Assembly: GCA_949358305.1 (NCBI GenBank)
Contig: OX442318.1
Span: forward strand, 9,288,501-9,348,500
Reading direction: 5' to 3'
DNA from: Strigamia acuminata
Lineage: Eukaryota > Arthropoda > Chilopoda > Geophilomorpha > Linotaeniidae
Length of the DNA stretch: 60,000 nucleotides
The notes under the pieces are model-generated. The model saw only the letters and a program-made list of their open reading frames with translations, was not told where the DNA came from and did not search any database. The position numbers and the translations under genes are program-made. Each line of letters starts with the position of its first letter. Position 1 is the stretch's first letter. Below, one piece after another: positions 57,163-60,000 of the stretch.

Positions 57163-57911
57163 GTAAATATCTTATTTTTAAAACACATATTGAAATATAG
57201 ATCCAAAATAAAATAAAACAAACCTCTTTCATACCCGGAAAGAAACCCCCAAAGAATAATAATAATAATAAAAAAAAAAAAAAAAAAAAAAAAAGAATCC
57301 AATAATATTATTGGTCTACAACTTTTATCATTTTTTTTCATCTTATCGAAAAACAATATCAGAATAAAATCCCAAAAAAAAAAAAAAAAAAAGAAATCAC
57401 ATCCAGAGTGCATGACAAACTGCACCTGTCTCACCACTCCTAACTATTCTTTATTTCCCTAAAGAATTTGTGCGCACATACAATTGGTGTGGCTCAAACT
57501 AAAGTAGCAACTTGTCTCGCACCTGCTCTTTCTGTCTTTTCCCATCGATCCACTGTGATAGAACAGGGGTTAGGATGGAACCAGAGAAAAGAAGTCCATG
57601 CAACACCTGAATGAATTGCTCGCTTGCTTTTCCTATCACAGATGATTAATTAGGGTGGCCCACAACCGCACGAGTGGCTTTGAAGGAGATTCACCTTTTC
57701 AGTGAAGGTGGAATCGCTCTCCAGAGGGCGAGTAAAGGGAAAGAAAATTCCCAGAATCACTCAAACTTGCATGGAAGGCATCAATTTCTTTTTTTTAATG
57801 ATGCAATAACACTTGATCTATATTCCATTGTGTGGAAAAAGAATGAAAAAAGTAAATATTTGAGCAAAACAATATAAACTTCTTACTGTGTTGTGTGTAT
57901 GCATTTTTAAG
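57163..57911 (+). other. Intron within FN5
   Basis: Phase 1, 749 bp. It contains two long A-runs near 57270 and 57375 and no recognised element. Confidence 0.85.
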
Positions 57912-58097
57912 GGTTCACTCTGAGTTATAAAAAAGAATATGGCGAATGGGAAGAGATCGAAATCGAACCTCATGAAGACAGCGTTTTATTAGAGAATCTT
58001 TATTGCGGGACCAAGTATCATCTTTATTTAACTGCATATAACAAGGTAGGAGCGGGAGAACCGAGCTCCATTCTCATCATTTCAACACTTGGTGCAG
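57912..58097 (+). CDS. Dscam: Dscam exon: remainder of FN5
   Basis: The translation starts FTLSYKKEYGEWEEIEIEPH and continues LLENLYCGTKYHLYLTAYNK, then VGAGEPSSI. Insect Dscam reads YTLHYKPEFGEWE, LLCGSRYQVYATGFNNIGAGE. The acceptor is TTTTTAAG; the donor GCAG|GTAATT is phase 1. This is the last exon of which I am sure. Confidence 0.93.
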
Positions 58098-58797
58098 GTA
58101 ATTAGTTCCACTCCGCCATCTCAATCTAGCCTTCCTCCAAAGACCTCTTTCCTGTTTAACTGTCAACATTAATGCTCGTTCAAATCAGTATCTAGTGCCT
58201 GTGTTTACATATATACATTTTTATCTCGTAAATAGGTTAGCCATTAAAATATGTTTAGAATTCTTACATCAGTTTTAAACCAGACAAATGCAATGGCTGC
58301 AAATGCTCTAATAGGACCTAGAGTCACATATTTAATTCAATCGGTTTGTGTAGTGTTGCAGTACGCCACAAGGTGGTGCTGTAATCAATCAGAGGTCACA
58401 TGCTGCCACACACGTAGACTTGAGCCAAATTTAGTCAGTTTTTTATAATTTTCTGCTTCAAAGTAGTTTTGAGAAATCAAAAGTGTTTTTATTTATAAAG
58501 TGCGGCTATATATTATGTGGCGCCATCAGTGGCAAAACACACTGAACATGTGCATACGTGTCCATGTTATCCATGGTTCATGGTTATGCATGAAGGAGAC
58601 AGTTACTTGATTAGAAGTATTATCAATATTGCAACAAGTTACTTCGATTAACGGTAGAGTCCAAACCATACTTGCTGGGTTATTGGGAATATTCTACACA
58701 TCTTTACAGTTGTTTCTATGCAGACTGCAGTGAAGTGACATCACAAAACCAAAACGCAAACACCTAAAACACTTTAAACACGACTTTTTTAATGCAG
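58098..58797 (+). other. Intron after FN5 with R1 repeat
   Basis: Phase 1, 700 bp if the microexon is real. An R1 copy occupies about 58498-58590, containing GCGCCATCAGTGGCAAAACA and TTCATGG. Confidence 0.6.
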
Positions 58798-58821
58798 GAG
58801 ACTACGGTACCGTTTGGCCTG
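58798..58821 (+). CDS. Dscam: Candidate 24-bp Dscam microexon (FN5-FN6 linker)
   Basis: Between an acceptor (TTTTTTAATGCAG) and a strong donor (CCTG|GTAAGA) lie 24 bases with phase 1 at both sides. They would add GDYGTVWP between FN5 and FN6. The length is a multiple of three, so inclusion or skipping would keep the frame. The peptide has no match I recognise in the linker of insect Dscam, so the call rests on splice signals and phase only. Confidence 0.35.
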
Positions 58822-60000
58822 GTAAGAAGTTGTTCATCTCCCTTAAGCCTAGTACTCATAACACCATTCCGTCCTTGGAATGGTAACAGGAATCAAAGTC
58901 TTAAGTTTCCTGCCAAGGGTGGTATTCATAAAAATATTGTTTAGACTCTGAATCATCCTTGCAAGTGGAAACGAATTGTTTCAAGTCATAAAAGTCGGAC
59001 AAAGCTTCATTGGCATTGCCAGCCATTTGCAAAACAAGCAACTGTGACTCACACAGTTTAAGAGTACGGAAACTTTCTGGTGACAATTTCATGAGTTCCA
59101 CAAATTTATCAGACTCTGAATAATAAGAGGATAAAACATTCCGCTTGAAATGGCGCTGTTGAAAAATTAAGACTGTAAAAATATTTAGACTCTGAAAGCG
59201 TATGAGTACTAGGCTTTATGCTTGATTAAACTTCCCCATAGGATTGTGAATTCCTCACTTGTCTGGACAACAGATGAAAGTCGATTTGGTCTAAAATTCC
59301 TTCTATTCCAGTGTGCTCTCTCTTTTTAAGCCTTACCGGTGATTTATGGATGTCAATTGTCAGCCGACTGTTGTTTATGAGTTTTATTTTTATTTTTCGT
59401 TTCAAAACTCTTTTACAGGAGTATACACAGTACATGACCGTAGATCCATGTTTGATAGTAGATTTAGTATTTAGACCAGCAAGCGCAAGAAAAATCACCT
59501 TTAACAATAGTACGGTGGTGGATAATTGAGAGTTATTGCATGCATTCTCTTTTTATGCATTAATCTTGCTCAAGAAACAAAATTCGTTCACCTTTGCCAA
59601 CTGCCCCCGATTGCTTTCCTGGAACTGATAAAAAAAACCCCAAGCGCTGCACACTACAGAAAATCTAAATTGTATAGAATTACTCTATCCTCATCAAATA
59701 GAATTTTTTCAATAAGCCAGGCAATAGAATCTTTCTTTTCTTCGTCGAATTTTTTTTTCTAAATCCCAAATACCATCCAATTTCTTCAAACAAAAATTAC
59801 TTTCTACGGTCATCGACAAAAATTTCGTCCAATGACAATCTCGTCTAAATAGTAGTCATGTGCGTTGCGGTTACGAGATTTTTTTTATTGAGATTCTCTG
59901 AAAATTTTGCGGTATTTACGGTATTGCGGTATTGTGGTATAATGCAATGCGTTATTTATGCAACAACGCGTTGCGGTATTGAATAAAAAATAACGCGTTG
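58822..60000 (+). other. Downstream sequence, no further exon recognised
   Basis: Presumably intron leading to FN6. It holds the Harbinger-like MITE at 58846-59215. An acceptor-like TCTTTTACAG at about 59418 is followed by a 36-codon open stretch that does not resemble FN6. The last 150 bp are GCGTTGCGGTATT repeats, probably the edge of another element cut by the window. Confidence 0.5.
58846..59215. mobile_element. Harbinger-like MITE with TTA duplication
   Basis: The ends AGCCTAGTACTCATA and TATGAGTACTAGGCT are exact inverted repeats, flanked by TTA on both sides (58843-58845 and 59216-59218). The 3-bp duplication suggests PIF/Harbinger. A minus-strand 66-codon frame at 58901-59101 lies inside and shows no domain I recognise. 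The element starts only 24 bp after the microexon candidate. Confidence 0.78.

Noticed and set aside
58901-59101. Minus-strand 66-codon frame and a neighbour at 59226-59507
   Set aside because: The first lies inside a MITE defined by exact ends and TTA flanks; neither resembles a known protein.
59419-59526. Possible next Dscam exon after TCTTTTACAG
   Set aside because: The translation lacks any FN6 landmark and no suitable phase-1 donor follows.

Overview
The window is intron-rich animal nuclear DNA, AT-rich and full of short non-autonomous transposons and minisatellites. It carries the middle part of one large plus-strand gene, a member of the Dscam family (Down syndrome cell adhesion molecule) of neuronal and immune cell-surface receptors. 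Peptides conserved with insect Dscam point to an arthropod. The subphylum cannot be settled from this window; a non-insect arthropod with a large, repeat-laden genome would fit.

From 14999 to 58097 I resolve 22 coding exons, about 3.66 kb or 1,220 residues, with intact phases throughout. In order they encode the second half of Ig3, Ig4, Ig5, Ig6 (two exons), Ig7 (one exon), Ig8, Ig9, FN1, FN2, FN3, FN4, Ig10 and FN5 (two exons each). This is the canonical Dscam order. A candidate 24-bp microexon follows at 58798-58821. Introns between domains are phase 1; introns inside domains vary (phases 0, 1 or 2). One intron, inside FN3, appears to use a GC donor. Ig1, Ig2, the first half of Ig3, FN6, the transmembrane segment and the cytoplasmic tail were not found and probably lie outside the window. 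Ig7 is a single exon with no recognisable alternative copies beside it, so this gene does not show the exon-9 cassette array of insect Dscam1.

The first 15 kb holds no recognisable Dscam exon. It contains a broken fragment of a RIO1-type atypical protein kinase gene (about 829-1167), a cluster of inverted repeats (about 1.3-1.85 kb), several foldback elements, and otherwise featureless AT-rich DNA.

Introns hold several mobile-element families recognised by terminal inverted repeats and target-site duplications: pogo/Tigger-like (TA), hAT-like (8 bp), piggyBac-like (TTAA) and Harbinger-like (3 bp) MITEs, mariner-like 190-bp elements, and a foldback family whose inverted arms match within each copy but differ between copies. 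Several tandem arrays occur: a 19-bp array at 22.7-23.3 kb, a 42-copy 20-bp array at 42.5-43.3 kb, and pogo-like elements inflated internally at 17.2 and 51.7 kb. No tRNA, rRNA, CRISPR or promoter could be supported.
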